A DNA stretch of 37,863 bases from Utricularia gibba (GCA_002189035.1 NEEC01000141.1:1-37863), one strand, 5' to 3'. Counted from the first letter of the stretch, positions 11,085 to 21,584 are shown. The notes: generated by a model from the letters alone, not told the origin. A program made the numbers and translations.

Positions 11085-12067
11085 TTGTTGTTGAGCACCA
11101 ATCAAATTGTCCGGATGAGACCATTTGCAGACCTTGCCTGGACAGATGGAGGTTATTTAATACTATCAAAGTTTCTCTTGGCTTCGAATGTTCTTGTTGG
11201 CTTTTTTTAACCAAGATTTTAAATTTTGATGAAATTTTCCTAAATTTTGGATCTTGGGTTCATTCTGAAATAAAATTTCTGACCTCTAAATTTTCGCTGT
11301 CAGAATTCTGCAAGTACCCATTTTTTTAATTTGACATTTATGTATTAAAACTTGTATTTATTTTTGTTATATAGTATGTAAATTGCGCAAAATCTTTTTA
11401 AAATCATTTAATAAATCTTAATTATGTACAAATCAGCACCACCGTGGTGCGAATGACGACGGCGACGGCGGTTGCCTTTTTTTGGTTGAAGAAGAAGAGC
11501 CTCAAACGCAATTCCAGAAATGGAGAGACTTCCATTCCACTTTCGAGTGGAACCTATTGACTGTTTAGTTTTCCGGTTTCAAGATGATTTGAAGCACCAA
11601 GATGCCGTCTTATTCTTCTCTTGTTAGGTTTTCGCTGCTTTCTGCAACCGACGGTCCGACACAGATCACCTGCCACGTCCTAAATCTTTGACCACCAACC
11701 CAGATGATCACGAGGAAGGAATCGTCGGTGGTTTATGATATGAAGCGAAGAAGAAAACAGGATAATGAAGTGAATTTATGATTCATGAAAGTGGAGCCAG
11801 ATGGAAGGTTGGCGCGGTTGGCAGGGGCATTCGTCTGAACTGGGTTGGTGGGGGTGATCGTCGCCGATCACCTTTCAAATTTGGGTTTTGTATTTTAGTC
11901 TGCCAGGGCAGGACTATCTTGACGGTGGCGGCCGACTTCATGGACCAGAATGGCTACGAAGTTTCTTGAGTTTTCTTTTCAAATTTCAACAACCGAGTGG
12001 TCTGCAAATTTCCGACTCCATGTGGGTAATCTTTTGACATGTGTCCAACTACTCAGAGCTTACTTCA
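11085..12067. other. RPS25 3' UTR and intergenic DNA
   Basis: Up to about 11290 is probably RPS25 3' UTR. Beyond it, ATG-started frames of 36 codons (about 11520) and 63 codons (11778-11969) show no recognisable domain. Nothing else is supported. Confidence 0.4.
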
Positions 12068-12079
12068 TGTATATATATA
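12068..12079 (+). promoter_or_regulatory. TATA-like element immediately before the MATE gene
   Basis: TATATATATAG lies only about 10 bases before the first in-frame ATG (12089). A TATA box normally sets transcription start about 30 bases downstream, near 12100-12110. If this one works, the first usable start would be the in-frame ATG at 12128 (MEEPANPN). The CT/TCGTC-rich stretch 12097-12120 would then be leader. Confidence 0.4.
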
Positions 12080-12088
12080 GAGAATGCC

Positions 12089-14128
12089 ATGGATGAGTCT
12101 CGTCTCGTCTCTTCTCGTCGGCCGCCAATGGAAGAGCCCGCCAACCCCAACTCCTTCCATGTTGATGGCACCACCGGAGAGAAGAAGGTGGGCTTCCGAG
12201 GGAAAGTATGGAAAGAATCAAAGGTGATGTGGAGTATCGCGCTGCCGGCGATCATCACAAGCGTCACGCAATTTTCCCTCTCCTTCGTCACCGCGGCCTT
12301 CGTTGGGCGCATTGGGGCACTCGAACTCGCCGCTGTTTCAATCGTTCAGGATGTGCTGGAGGGCTTTGCGTACGGCGTTATGGTGAATCCATGCTTCCTC
12401 TAATTTGTGCTTTTGTATCCATTTCTGCGACTGTCTCTGAGAAAACACACTTCATCCTCTTTGGTTGTATTAGCTAGGGATGGGAAGCGCTCTTGAAACT
12501 CTCTGCGGGCAGGCGGTTGGAGCAGGGGAGTACAAGATGCTTGGCATTTATTTGCAGAGATCTTGGATTATAACATTAGTCACTGCTGTGTTGCTTTCTC
12601 CACTCTATGTCTTTACTTCCCCCATCCTCAAACTCATCAGACAGAGCCCCCGTATCGCGGATGTTGCTGGAAAGTATGCCTTGTGGGTTACTCCTCAGCT
12701 CTTTGCATATGCTCTCAATTTTCCCGTTCAAAAGTTTCTACAAGCTCAGAGCAAAATCTGGGTTATGACTTTCATTTCCTTGTTTGCCTTGGGAATTCAT
12801 GTTCTTTTGAATTGGATTCTTTTGACTGTAATGGGGAAAGGCCTTCTTGGTGCAGCCATGGCTGCAAATTTGTCATGGTTTCTCATAGTCTTTGGTGAAA
12901 TTATATATGTTGTCTCTGGTCTTTTCCCTGAATCTTGGACTGGGTTCTCCTTTTCTGCTTTCAAGCAACTCTATAATTTTGTCAAGCTATCCCTAGCCTC
13001 AGCCATTATGCTATGGTAAGCTGTGCACCACAGTTTCTTTCTTATCATTCTTTTTTTTAAAGCAAACAAAACTTCTGAACTGCTGTTTTTGTATCTCTTC
13101 AGCTTAGAGCTCTGGTATTTTACTGTTGTGCTTCTGATGGTTGGCTGGCTGCGCAACCCAGAGCTTTCTGTCGCTGCCATTTCCATCTGGTTGGTTTTCT
13201 TTCCAAAATCCTTAGTTCACTAAGCATTTCAGTTACTCAAACCTTTCACTGAAACAACTTTTTTCTGATCTCCAGCATGAATATAGAGATCTGGGTGCTG
13301 ATGATCGGTGTTGGTTTCAACGCTGCAATCAGGTAACAGCGCTGCCCTTTAGAAAATACCGCTGAACACATCCATTCCATGCTATCAAATCTTTGTTTTA
13401 ACATGGATGACAACACTCCAGCGTTCGCGTATCGAATGAGCTTGGAGCAAACAACCCCAAGGCAGCCAAATTCTCCATAGGGGTGACTCTGGTACAGTCC
13501 ACACTCCTCGGGGCTTTATTCGCGGTGGCGATAATAGCATCCCGGCAGTCGTTCCCGAGAATGTTTTCCAACCAAGAAGAAGTGATTCAGCAGGCTTCCA
13601 ACTTGGGTTACCTCTTGGCAGTCACCATTTTCTTCAACAACATCCAACCAGTCCTCCATGGTACGCCACAGCAGACAGATGCAGCACGATCAGATATGAC
13701 AATATGTATCTATCTCTCTATTCACTCGAAACGGGCGTTTTTTTTTTATTTGCAGGCGTGGCAGTGGGTGCAGGATGGCAAACATCAGTAGCCATAGTCA
13801 ACGTTGTCTGCTACTACCTCCTTGGTCTACCCTTGGGGGGCTTCTTGGGTACAAAGCAAATCTTGGTGTGCAAGGGATTTGGATTGGAATGCTGGTTGGT
13901 GTTTTGATACAGACTCTGACTCTAATCATCTTTGTCCTGAGGACCAATTGGCACCAAGAGGTTCGATACTGTTGATCATCTCTCCTTCTTCCCAACCAAA
14001 ATGGGATCCTGCCTAACTCTGTCACCTTCCTGCCTGTGCAGGCATCGCTCGCAGGGGAGAGGATCAAAGAGTACTCACTTGGAAGAGCTCCAGCGAGAGG
14101 CAACAGCAGCAGGAGCTGTAGAATGTGA
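12089..14128 (+). CDS. MATE/DETOX efflux transporter, one frame break
   Basis: Multidrug and toxic compound extrusion carriers export or vacuole-load flavonoids, alkaloids, organic acids or halides by proton antiport; the substrate here is unknown. Seven exons: 12089-12382, 12474-13015, 13103-13189, 13276-13332, 13422-13660, 13756-13960, 14042-14128, all GT-AG with matching phases. Landmarks in order: WSIALPAIITSVTQFSLSFV, GSALETLCGQAVGAGEYKML, FAYALNFPVQKFLQAQSKIW, IEIWVLMIGVGFNAAI and SVRVSNELGANNPKAAKFSI. Exon 6 reads VAVGAGWQTSVAIVNVVCYY up to a GGGGGG run (13835-13840), after which homology (GYKANLGVQGIWIGM) is in another frame. One more G would restore about 503 codons, a normal length. 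Exon 7 ends SLGRAPARGNSSRSCRM. The start could be the ATG at 12128 rather than 12089. It resembles the DTX33/35 branch, but the subclass is uncertain. Confidence 0.9.
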
Positions 14129-16031
14129 AGCGTGCTGACAACAACAGGCCGCACCCCACACCAAGGCTTCTAACATTTGACATGGAGCACAGGCTGCTGC
14201 TGCTGCGGAAGAAGGAGGATCAACTCCGCGCATAGAATTGATTGGAACACACAAATAAATGATTACTTTCATTGAGACAGATCCATTTCATACAATATTA
14301 ACCTGTCTCTTCTGGTAGCTTCCTTTTGTTCTGAGCTCCCTGATCCACACAAGGTGTTGCTGCCTTCCCAACTCTGCCACGTCTTTTTCTTGTCGGGGGA
14401 GATGTTTCCTGGACGGTTGGTGCGTATCAATTTTTATCGATATAATTAATTCTTAAATTTTGATATATTGAATATATTTAATTACTAGTTTGAGATAATA
14501 GACATATTTTTCCAAAAATAAAATTTTTGTAGTATAATTTCAAAAATATTTTTTGATAGAAGTAATTTTACGATGTATATTATTCTAAAACAAAATTATT
14601 TTTATTTTTGAAAAGTAAAAATAGATTTTAAAAATTTTTCAGAACATATTTTTAGTATTCGATTTTTTATTTTAAATCTATCTGTTTTTACTGTTTTAAT
14701 ATCGATTATAACTGATAATTAGTATTTAAAATTAAATGTATTTATTTTCTATTATTTTATAATGTGATAAAATTAATCTTTTATTTATAATAAACAATGC
14801 TTTATATAAATTTGACTATCAATCAAAACTTTGTTTTGGTATTAAAAGTCTTTGAGATAAGTACTAATTACAGATTTGAAGTAATATTTATCTTATATAA
14901 TTATTTAAAATATCTAACAAATAAATTGCCCATTTATACTAATTTAAAATACTAAATATGATGTCGTACATTTTCTAATAAATTCGATTACGAGCATTCG
15001 ACTTGTTTGAATATATAAGTTTTCTTATGCACATATATATTATATGATATTCAGATTGTACTTGTCTGTAATTGGAGTAACTTTTGTGGATTAGCATGAG
15101 ATGACAATAATAGAAAGGCCATTACCGTCACGTTACGCCAATCGGGAAAGGTAGGACACGGGCGCCGTACGGACTCGACTAGGCCTCCATGTGTCGGAAT
15201 TCCGATGATTTACCACGTCACAAGTACGCTGACGGAGAACTCGACCTAAACTTGTTGAAAAAGGAGACTTGGGACGTGCAGGTCCATCGCCGTGTCCAAT
15301 GGGGATGCTCCACGGACACTTCCGCCACCCCAATCCCGCTGACTCGTCGACACGCATCGCCGCTCTTCCGGGTCTTTCACACGGACCAGAAATGCACTTC
15401 TAACATCATAAACTACCTGCGCAGCAATTTTCTTTCCTCGGGAGTTGGAAGGTTCGAGTCAAGGATGGATCTTGAAATTCAAGGGAGAAGAACAAAAACC
15501 AATATTTAAATAAATTTCAATGGGTTTTATAAATCTTAATTTTACTGATTTTTTAAATAAAAATATATGAGCAATAATTGTGGATAATTTGATTTAAAAT
15601 TATAAAAAAGTATTAATTTCTACATTAATTATGGATGATAGAAATAGAATTTATATAAAATGATCTTATTTAATTTTACATAAAGTATCTATGTAATGAA
15701 AGAATAAATGTGAGGATCGATATCATATAAAGAGATGATGAAGCAAACCTTAACCAGCGTACTAAGTTTTCAAGTAAGGTAGAAAGTTCCGATCTAATAA
15801 ATTATGTAATAACTTTAAACGAATCCCAAATTAGTTATAAATATGGTATAATAAGAGTTTATATAAAGATAACTTATTTACTATAAAAAACTTTACAATA
15901 TACTTCATGAGCCCTTCAATTATGGTTATGATTTAATGACGAATGTAACACGATTTACTTCAACTCCAAAACATTTATTGATCCAGTTTTAAACAATATG
16001 GTTTTTGAGTAATTTCACTTTAATCACATTC
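14129..16031. other. Intergenic DNA, mostly AT-rich
   Basis: 14420-15110 and 15500-16020 are AT-rich with no coding signal. A GC-richer block at 15120-15480 has frames on both strands but no recognised domain. Nothing else is supported. Confidence 0.45.
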
Positions 16032-16037
16032 CACGTG
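16032..16037. promoter_or_regulatory. G-box (CACGTG) upstream of the WD40 gene
   Basis: A perfect CACGTG palindrome in the context CCACGTGTC, 110 bases before the candidate start at 16143. It is a typical bZIP/bHLH or ABRE-type site. Function is inferred from sequence and position only. Confidence 0.4.
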
Positions 16038-16142
16038 TCTGTGGGATAGAGGGCAGTAGCCGACTTTTAGACTCTAGGCAATGGCGTCCGGCGAATATAT
16101 CCCCCCACCTCTTCATGTCCTAACGTTCATATTCACGAGAGT

Positions 16143-16410
16143 ATGTCTGGAGAACGATATTGTAAGAAGACTGGGTTTGCGGACGGCGATCCAGGGCGGG
16201 GAAGAGAGATCTGCGCCGTGTGAAGTTTGGAGAGATTCTTTCGTTTCAAGAAACCGCCGCGGATGATTCGTGGTGGCGGAGGAGTGACGCGACTTACTCC
16301 AGCGGGAGCCCGCCGGTGGATAGCGCCACCACATCGTATTCCAATCCTGGAAGCGCTCTTTCTTCGCCCTCGTTTGATGCGATGGCGATGTCGCCGTGGA
16401 CGGAACACTC
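16143..16410 (+). pseudogene. 5' fragment of the disrupted JINGUBANG-like WD40 gene
   Basis: This is the low-complexity N-terminal part of the WD40 gene completed at 21759-22920. The frame contiguous with the 3' part reads KFGEILSFQETAADDSWWRR, SDATYSSGSPPVDSATTSYS and MAMSPWTEHS up to the insertion. That frame has a stop at 16163-16165 and no ATG between it and 16220. An ATG at 16143 opens a second frame (MSGERYCKKTGF) that would join it if one base were missing near the GGGCGGGG tract (16194-16201). The ATG at 16081 is in a third frame. The start is therefore unsettled: intron, indel or wrong choice of ATG. Read into the LTR, this fragment ends after three more residues (stop at 16421-16423), so its own transcript would encode only a short N-terminal peptide. 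Confidence 0.6.
16406..16410. repeat. Target-site duplication, left copy (CACTC)
   Basis: CACTC directly abuts the TG of the 5' LTR; the same five bases follow the CA end of the 3' LTR. Five bases is the usual duplication length for Copia integrases. Confidence 0.95.
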
Positions 16411-16800
16411 TGATGTCGAGTGAGGACGAATATGAGATAAACCAGCAGCAAACTGTGAGAAATGTGGAGGACCCAGAACAGGAAAATACGAATGTGTTGA
16501 GAGATAACGGGAGGAAGAAGAAGAAGGTCTGTCAGCAACTCGGACTGATTATACTGGACAGCAAGATCAGAAGATGGGCCACCAACAAAGATCTTGCTAC
16601 TCATCCACTTCAAGAAAATGGCCCAACATGATGATATGGCCCAACGTGCTGAAGTCAATATTGTTGGAAGTCGTAGTGAGCAACGGCTAATCCCTAGAAG
16701 TAGGCGACCGTTGCTAAAGAACTATAAATATGTGTACTCTTGCATAACATTAATATATATCTGTTCTACAACCCTCACACATCGATATAAACTCCTATCA
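16411..16800 (+). repeat. 5' LTR
   Basis: 390 bases, TG...CA termini. Contains TATAAATA at 16723-16730 and a GGCCCAACATGATGATATGG segment with an internal repeat of GGCCCAAC. It differs from the 3' LTR only at 16794, as read by eye. Confidence 0.95.
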
Positions 16801-16814
16801 TGGTGAACCCGACG
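16801..16814 (+). other. Putative primer-binding site
   Basis: TGGTGAACCCGACG starts directly after the 5' LTR. TGG pairs with a tRNA CCA end, as expected. It is not the initiator-Met type (TGGTATCAGAG) used by many plant Copia elements. I could not assign the primer tRNA. Confidence 0.6.
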
Positions 16815-16932
16815 TGAAACAAGCAGCTCAACATTGCTATCCTTCCAAACACGGTTTGCCACTCAAACACTACATCTAAAGGCTTCTTACCTTACTCTAT
16901 ATTCTATCGCAGGTTCTCAAAAGAGTGTCATC

Positions 16933-18254
16933 ATGTCTGTAACAAACATATTACCTCCCATTTTTGACGGAAAGGAATACGATATTTGGGCGCCAAAAAT
17001 GGAGATATATCTCCAACTTCATGGGCTCTGGAAAATAATAGCCACTGATCCAGTTTTTGAAGGAACACCTGAAGAAAAAACTGCAGCTGAAAAAGCTTAT
17101 AGAGACAAAGAAATTCAGGCTGCAGCTGTGCTAGCCACAGCAGTGGTTGGAGATGCTTACAGGTGTATAACTCGAAGGTCTCCAAGAGAGGCGTGGCTTA
17201 TGCTCGAGAAAACCTTTGAAGAAACAAAGGAAGACAAGCACAGGGAGATACAGAAACTATGGAATGAAGTTTACAACTTCAAAATTAGAGATGGCGAGGT
17301 AGCCACCAATGCAGAACAACTTCTCAAAAACCTGGAAAAACTAAAGCGCCTTGGAGAAGAAGTTGACTCCCGTGAAGAGCGCAAGCTTAAGGCCAGGATC
17401 ATTCATAGTGCTCCGCAGATTATGATGCTGTCGTTGAATCCTTGGAAGCAACCGGATTTCTAGAAACTCTGAGTCTGCAGCAACTGCTCCAACACTTCAA
17501 AAATGTGGACAGCAGACGTAAATCTCGCAATGAAGAAAATCTATTAGAAGCTGCCTTCAAAGCATCACTTACTATAGCAGGTCCTAAAGGAGAAAATGGG
17601 ACACAACAATATTCTGCACCAAGTTTCCTACCTGTCAAGAAAGAGAAAAAGGGCCACATCCTCCTTGCCCATATTGCGCACAGAAAAACCACATTCCAAC
17701 GAACTGTTTTGGCATCCTGAGGCTCATTGCGCAATCTGTTCAACCAAAGGCCATGTGGAGCGTGTGTGTCCCACCAAGAAATCATATGCCTCTACTTATG
17801 TTGTTGCTGCATCTTCTGAACATTCAAAAAACAAATCAATTCATGTATCTCCTGATGATTCAAATATGAAAGTGAAGTCTTCAGTTTATATCTTGTGCAG
17901 CAAGACTACTCTCTCTGATTTCACTGATCTACGACACAACACAATCTGGTTCATTGATTGCGCCTGCAGTAATCACTTGACCAACAACAAGTCTATATTC
18001 ACAACATATACCCCAATATCAGGAAAAACTCTCACCATTGCTGATGGAACGCTCATTGCAGTTGAAGGTGTTGGATCAATCTGTCTGGAAACTGAACAAA
18101 AACTCATCAAGATTACTAATGTATTCTATGTACCAAAGGCTTCTCACAACTTACTGAGTGCAGGACAACTAGCAGAATGTGGATATGAGTTGAATATAGA
18201 GAACAATATGTGCTTGTTGAAGGATTATGCTCACAATATTGTACTAAAAGTGCC
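16933..18254 (+). pseudogene. Copia gag and protease region, several frame breaks
   Basis: The Gag capsid region starts at ATG 16933 (MSVTNILPPIFDGKEYDIWA) and runs to a premature end near 17461. Coding homology continues in another frame from about 17410. The first CCHC knuckle (17666-17707, C-X2-C-X4-H-X4-C) and the second (17728-17769, same spacing) lie in different frames from each other and from capsid. The protease frame runs to about 18254, then pol continues one frame over. Each shift is equivalent to one missing base. The protease active-site position (17956-17964) reads Asp-Cys-Ala instead of the usual Asp-Ser/Thr-Gly. As sequenced, no full gag-pol polyprotein can be made. Confidence 0.85.
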
Positions 18255-21200
18255 ATGGTAAATCGCCTCTTTCCAGTTAACTGCATGACAACTAATAGTA
18301 ATTTCTGTCTTGCAGCTGTAAATACCTCTTTCCTATGGCACAAAAGATTAGGTCACTATCATGCAAGCCAACTCAGAACAGCGCAAACCCAAGGAGTTAT
18401 ACATGGCGTACCTCAATTAAAGGACTGGAATTTCCCGTGCAGCACCTGTCTATTTGGGAAAATGCACAAGAAGCCATTCAAGAATCGTACTGAAGTATCC
18501 GACTCTAAACTACAGCTAGTAGTCTCTGACGTATGCGGACCTATGCATGTTGAGACACCTGGTGGAAAGAAATTCTATGTCCTATTTATTGATGACTACA
18601 CCAAGCATATGTGGGTATATTTTCTTAAGCAAAAGTCTGAAGTGACTAAATACTTCAAGCAGTTCAAGATGATGGCAGAATTACAAAGCAATTGTAGAAT
18701 ACTTACTTTGCATTCAGACAATGGCGGGGAATACAAATCATCCGAACTCCGAGACATCTGCAATGCAAGTGGTATAGTTCATCGGTTTACCGTTCCATAT
18801 ACCCCTCAACAAAATGGTGTTTGTGAAAGGAAAAATCAAACGATTATGAATATGGCTCGTTGCTTGTTATTGGAACACAACTTACCATTGCGCTTTTGGG
18901 GAGAAGCTGTTAACACAGCGGTATTCCTATTAAATCGACTTCCCACCAAAGGAATACCTGAAGGAAAAACTCCACATGAACTGTGGTATGGAAAAGTCCC
19001 AGATCTACAGAATCTGAAAATCTTCGGATCCCTCTGCTATGTCCATATATCTAAAGAAAAACGCAGAAAGTTAGAGAATCATGCTCAAATGGGGGTCTTT
19101 ATGGGATATTCGGACTCCTCTCAAATTTACAGAATATTTATTCCATCCAAACAATGTATAGAAGTTCAAAGATGTGCTGATGTTGTGGTTGAAGAAAGTC
19201 TGACCTATGACTGGCATAATATCTCTTCTACTCCTGAAAACGAAGCTGAATATTCCAGAGACATGCAACTCCTATTTCCTATCAATGCATCTGAAAATCT
19301 TACTGAAATGCACGAAGAGAATCTTGTCAATGAACTTCCTGAAACTAATACCACTATTACGAATAATTCCAATCTTGTTGGTGCAGAAACAGAGGACAAC
19401 AATTATTTCAGACATCACTCAGAAAGGAATCAAGACATGCAAAGTAATGATCATATGCCATATCCTACTTCGTCGCAACAGCCTCAACATGGAGAAAGCA
19501 GAGAATCAGAATATCAATTCTCTTCATTACAAGAACAGGAGGAAAATACATCTCACTTCCAAAACTCTGAGCAAATTATATCTGAAAGACATGATAACAC
19601 AGAAAATATCTCAGAAGATTCAGCAAACAACTACAATTCCTATACACATCACTTTATGCTGCAGTCAGCCGATCATCTCATAGATGAAGAGCCTGCTAGA
19701 GGTTACTGTCCTCTTACTGAAGTCTATGACAGATCGCTTATGATTTGTGAACCTACCTCTCCCTTCGAAGCTCTCAATGATCCTGCATGGAAAACCTCAA
19801 TGGATAATGAGTTACAGGCCATAGCAGAGCATCAAGTGTGGACAGCGGTGGATAAACCTCTCAATATTAAACCGTTGGGATTAAAATGGATTTATCGCAC
19901 AAAGCTAAATCCAGACGGCTCAGTAAATAAGTTAAAGTCTAGGCTGGTTGCAAAAGGATATCTTCAAAAGGAAGGTATAGACTACTGGGAGACTTTCGCA
20001 CCGGTAGCTCGTCTGGATACAATAAAATTGATTATCGCATTAGCCGCCAGTCAAGGTTGGATCCTGCACCATTTAGACATAAAGAATGCGTTTCTGAATG
20101 GAGACTTGAAAGAAGACATATATGTTGAAAATCCTCCCGGTTTTACACTAAAGGATGGCTCAAATAAGGTGTTAAAACTCCAAAAGGCTCTCTACGGGCT
20201 TAAACAAGCGCCCAAGGAATGGTATTCAACCATAGATTCATACTTTGGTCAAATGGGTTATATCAGAAGCAAGAACGACCCTACTCTATACACCCTCAAC
20301 AATCAAACTGGAAAGGTCATCATATCTTTATACGTTGATGACATCTTACTAACAGGAAATAACGAGACATTGATAGCAGATCAAAAATCAAGGCTCAAAC
20401 AACGGTTCGAATTGACTGATCTAGGGCCAGCAAGATATATTCTTGGACTAGAGATAATACAAGATCCCAATTTTATATTTCTCAGCCAGCAAAAATACAC
20501 TGAAGACTTACTAAAAAAATTTGGGATGGACAATGCAAAAGAAGCAACTACGCCTTTCACTCCATACCTGAAGAACAAGGCAAACAACTATCTGAAAGAA
20601 TTAAATTCTGCCGATTCAGGGCCACAAGATCCTCAAGAAAATTCAGTGAACATACGAGAATATCAGAAGACTGTTGGTGCCCTACTATACCTCACCTCAA
20701 CTCGACCGGACATTACATTCGCTGTAACGTTTCTATCCAGGTTTATGCATCACCCTCTTGCTTTACACCTTAGAATAGCTAAACAAATATTCAAATATCT
20801 GAATGCTACAAAAACTATGGGTTTATACTTCAAAAGGCATACTGACCTATCTCTTCAAGGGTTCGTAGACTCTGATTTCGCAGGTGACGAATCTGATCTT
20901 AAATCCACCACTGGTTATTTGTTTACTCTGGGCTCTGCTGCATTTGCTTGGAACAGCAGAAAACAGACCTTAGTAGCTCAATCCTCAGCCGAAGCAGAAT
21001 ACATGGCTGGAGCTTGTGCTGCAAATCACGCTCAATGGCTCCTGAAATTATGTGAAGATTTACAGATCAAGATTAACAAGCCACTCATTCTGAAAATTGA
21101 CAGCAAATCAGCCATAAGTATAGCTCAAAATCCGGTCATGTTTGGGAAGACGAAGCATATCAAAATCAAATACCATGTTCTTAGGGAATACATCAAAGAA

Positions 21201-21584
21201 GGAAGCATAAAATTGGAGTATTTACCATCAGAAAGACAAGCCGCAGACATTCTCACCAAAGCCCTCTTTCCAAGTCATTTCTCTCAAATCCGTGAGCTAT
21301 TAGGGCTGCGCAGAAATCCCTTGATTACTGCTGCCTCATCTCATGTTCTTCCTCAAGGAGGAATGATGTCGAGTGAGGACGAATATGAGATAAACCAGCA
21401 GCAAACTGTGAGAAATGTGGAGGACCCAGAACAGGAAAATACGAATGTGTTGAGAGATAACGGGAGGAAGAAGAAGAAGGTCTGTCAGCAACTCGGACTG
21501 ATTATACTGGACAGCAAGATCAGAAGATGGGCCACCAACAAAGATCTTGCTACTCATCCACTTCAAGAAAATGGCCCAACATGA
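18255..21584 (+). CDS. pol: Copia pol: integrase, reverse transcriptase, RNase H
   Basis: One long uninterrupted frame. It has the GAG-pre-integrase zinc-binding segment (WHKRLGH then CSTC), the integrase catalytic Asp-Asp-Glu (VSDVCGPM, LHSDNGGEY, NGVCERKN), reverse transcriptase (FAPVARLDTIKLIIA, LDIKNAFLNGDL, YVDD at 20331-20342) and RNase H (VDSDFAGD, SSAEAEYM, ADILTKAL). There is no ATG precisely at the left boundary because this is the continuation of a polyprotein broken upstream. No stop precedes the 3' LTR: the frame enters it at 21364 and ends at 21582-21584. All catalytic residues that I checked are present. Confidence 0.93.
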   Translation: MVNRLFPVNCMTTNSNFCLAAVNTSFLWHKRLGHYHASQLRTAQTQGVIHGVPQLKDWNFPCSTCLFGKMHKKPFKNRTEVSDSKLQLVVSDVCGPMHVETPGGKKFYVLFIDDYTKHMWVYFLKQKSEVTKYFKQFKMMAELQSNCRILTLHSDNGGEYKSSELRDICNASGIVHRFTVPYTPQQNGVCERKNQTIMNMARCLLLEHNLPLRFWGEAVNTAVFLLNRLPTKGIPEGKTPHELWYGKVPDLQNLKIFGSLCYVHISKEKRRKLENHAQMGVFMGYSDSSQIYRIFIPSKQCIEVQRCADVVVEESLTYDWHNISSTPENEAEYSRDMQLLFPINASENLTEMHEENLVNELPETNTTITNNSNLVGAETEDNNYFRHHSERNQDMQSNDHMPYPTSSQQPQHGESRESEYQFSSLQEQEENTSHFQNSEQIISERHDNTENISEDSANNYNSYTHHFMLQSADHLIDEEPARGYCPLTEVYDRSLMICEPTSPFEALNDPAWKTSMDNELQAIAEHQVWTAVDKPLNIKPLGLKWIYRTKLNPDGSVNKLKSRLVAKGYLQKEGIDYWETFAPVARLDTIKLIIALAASQGWILHHLDIKNAFLNGDLKEDIYVENPPGFTLKDGSNKVLKLQKALYGLKQAPKEWYSTIDSYFGQMGYIRSKNDPTLYTLNNQTGKVIISLYVDDILLTGNNETLIADQKSRLKQRFELTDLGPARYILGLEIIQDPNFIFLSQQKYTEDLLKKFGMDNAKEATTPFTPYLKNKANNYLKELNSADSGPQDPQENSVNIREYQKTVGALLYLTSTRPDITFAVTFLSRFMHHPLALHLRIAKQIFKYLNATKTMGLYFKRHTDLSLQGFVDSDFAGDESDLKSTTGYLFTLGSAAFAWNSRKQTLVAQSSAEAEYMAGACAANHAQWLLKLCEDLQIKINKPLILKIDSKSAISIAQNPVMFGKTKHIKIKYHVLREYIKEGSIKLEYLPSERQAADILTKALFPSHFSQIRELLGLRRNPLITAASSHVLPQGGMMSSEDEYEINQQQTVRNVEDPEQENTNVLRDNGRKKKKVCQQLGLIILDSKIRRWATNKDLATHPLQENGPT
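21355..21363 (+). other. Polypurine tract
   Basis: AAGGAGGAA directly abuts the 3' LTR. It is the expected plus-strand primer position. Confidence 0.75.

Noticed and set aside
16113-16658. 181-codon minus-strand frame across the WD40 fragment and 5' LTR
   Set aside because: It spans the insertion boundary, so it arose by chance from the insertion.
17401-18260. Programmed ribosomal frameshifting as the explanation of the gag-pol shifts
   Set aside because: Several successive shifts in under 900 bases, including one between the two zinc knuckles, do not fit a single programmed site.
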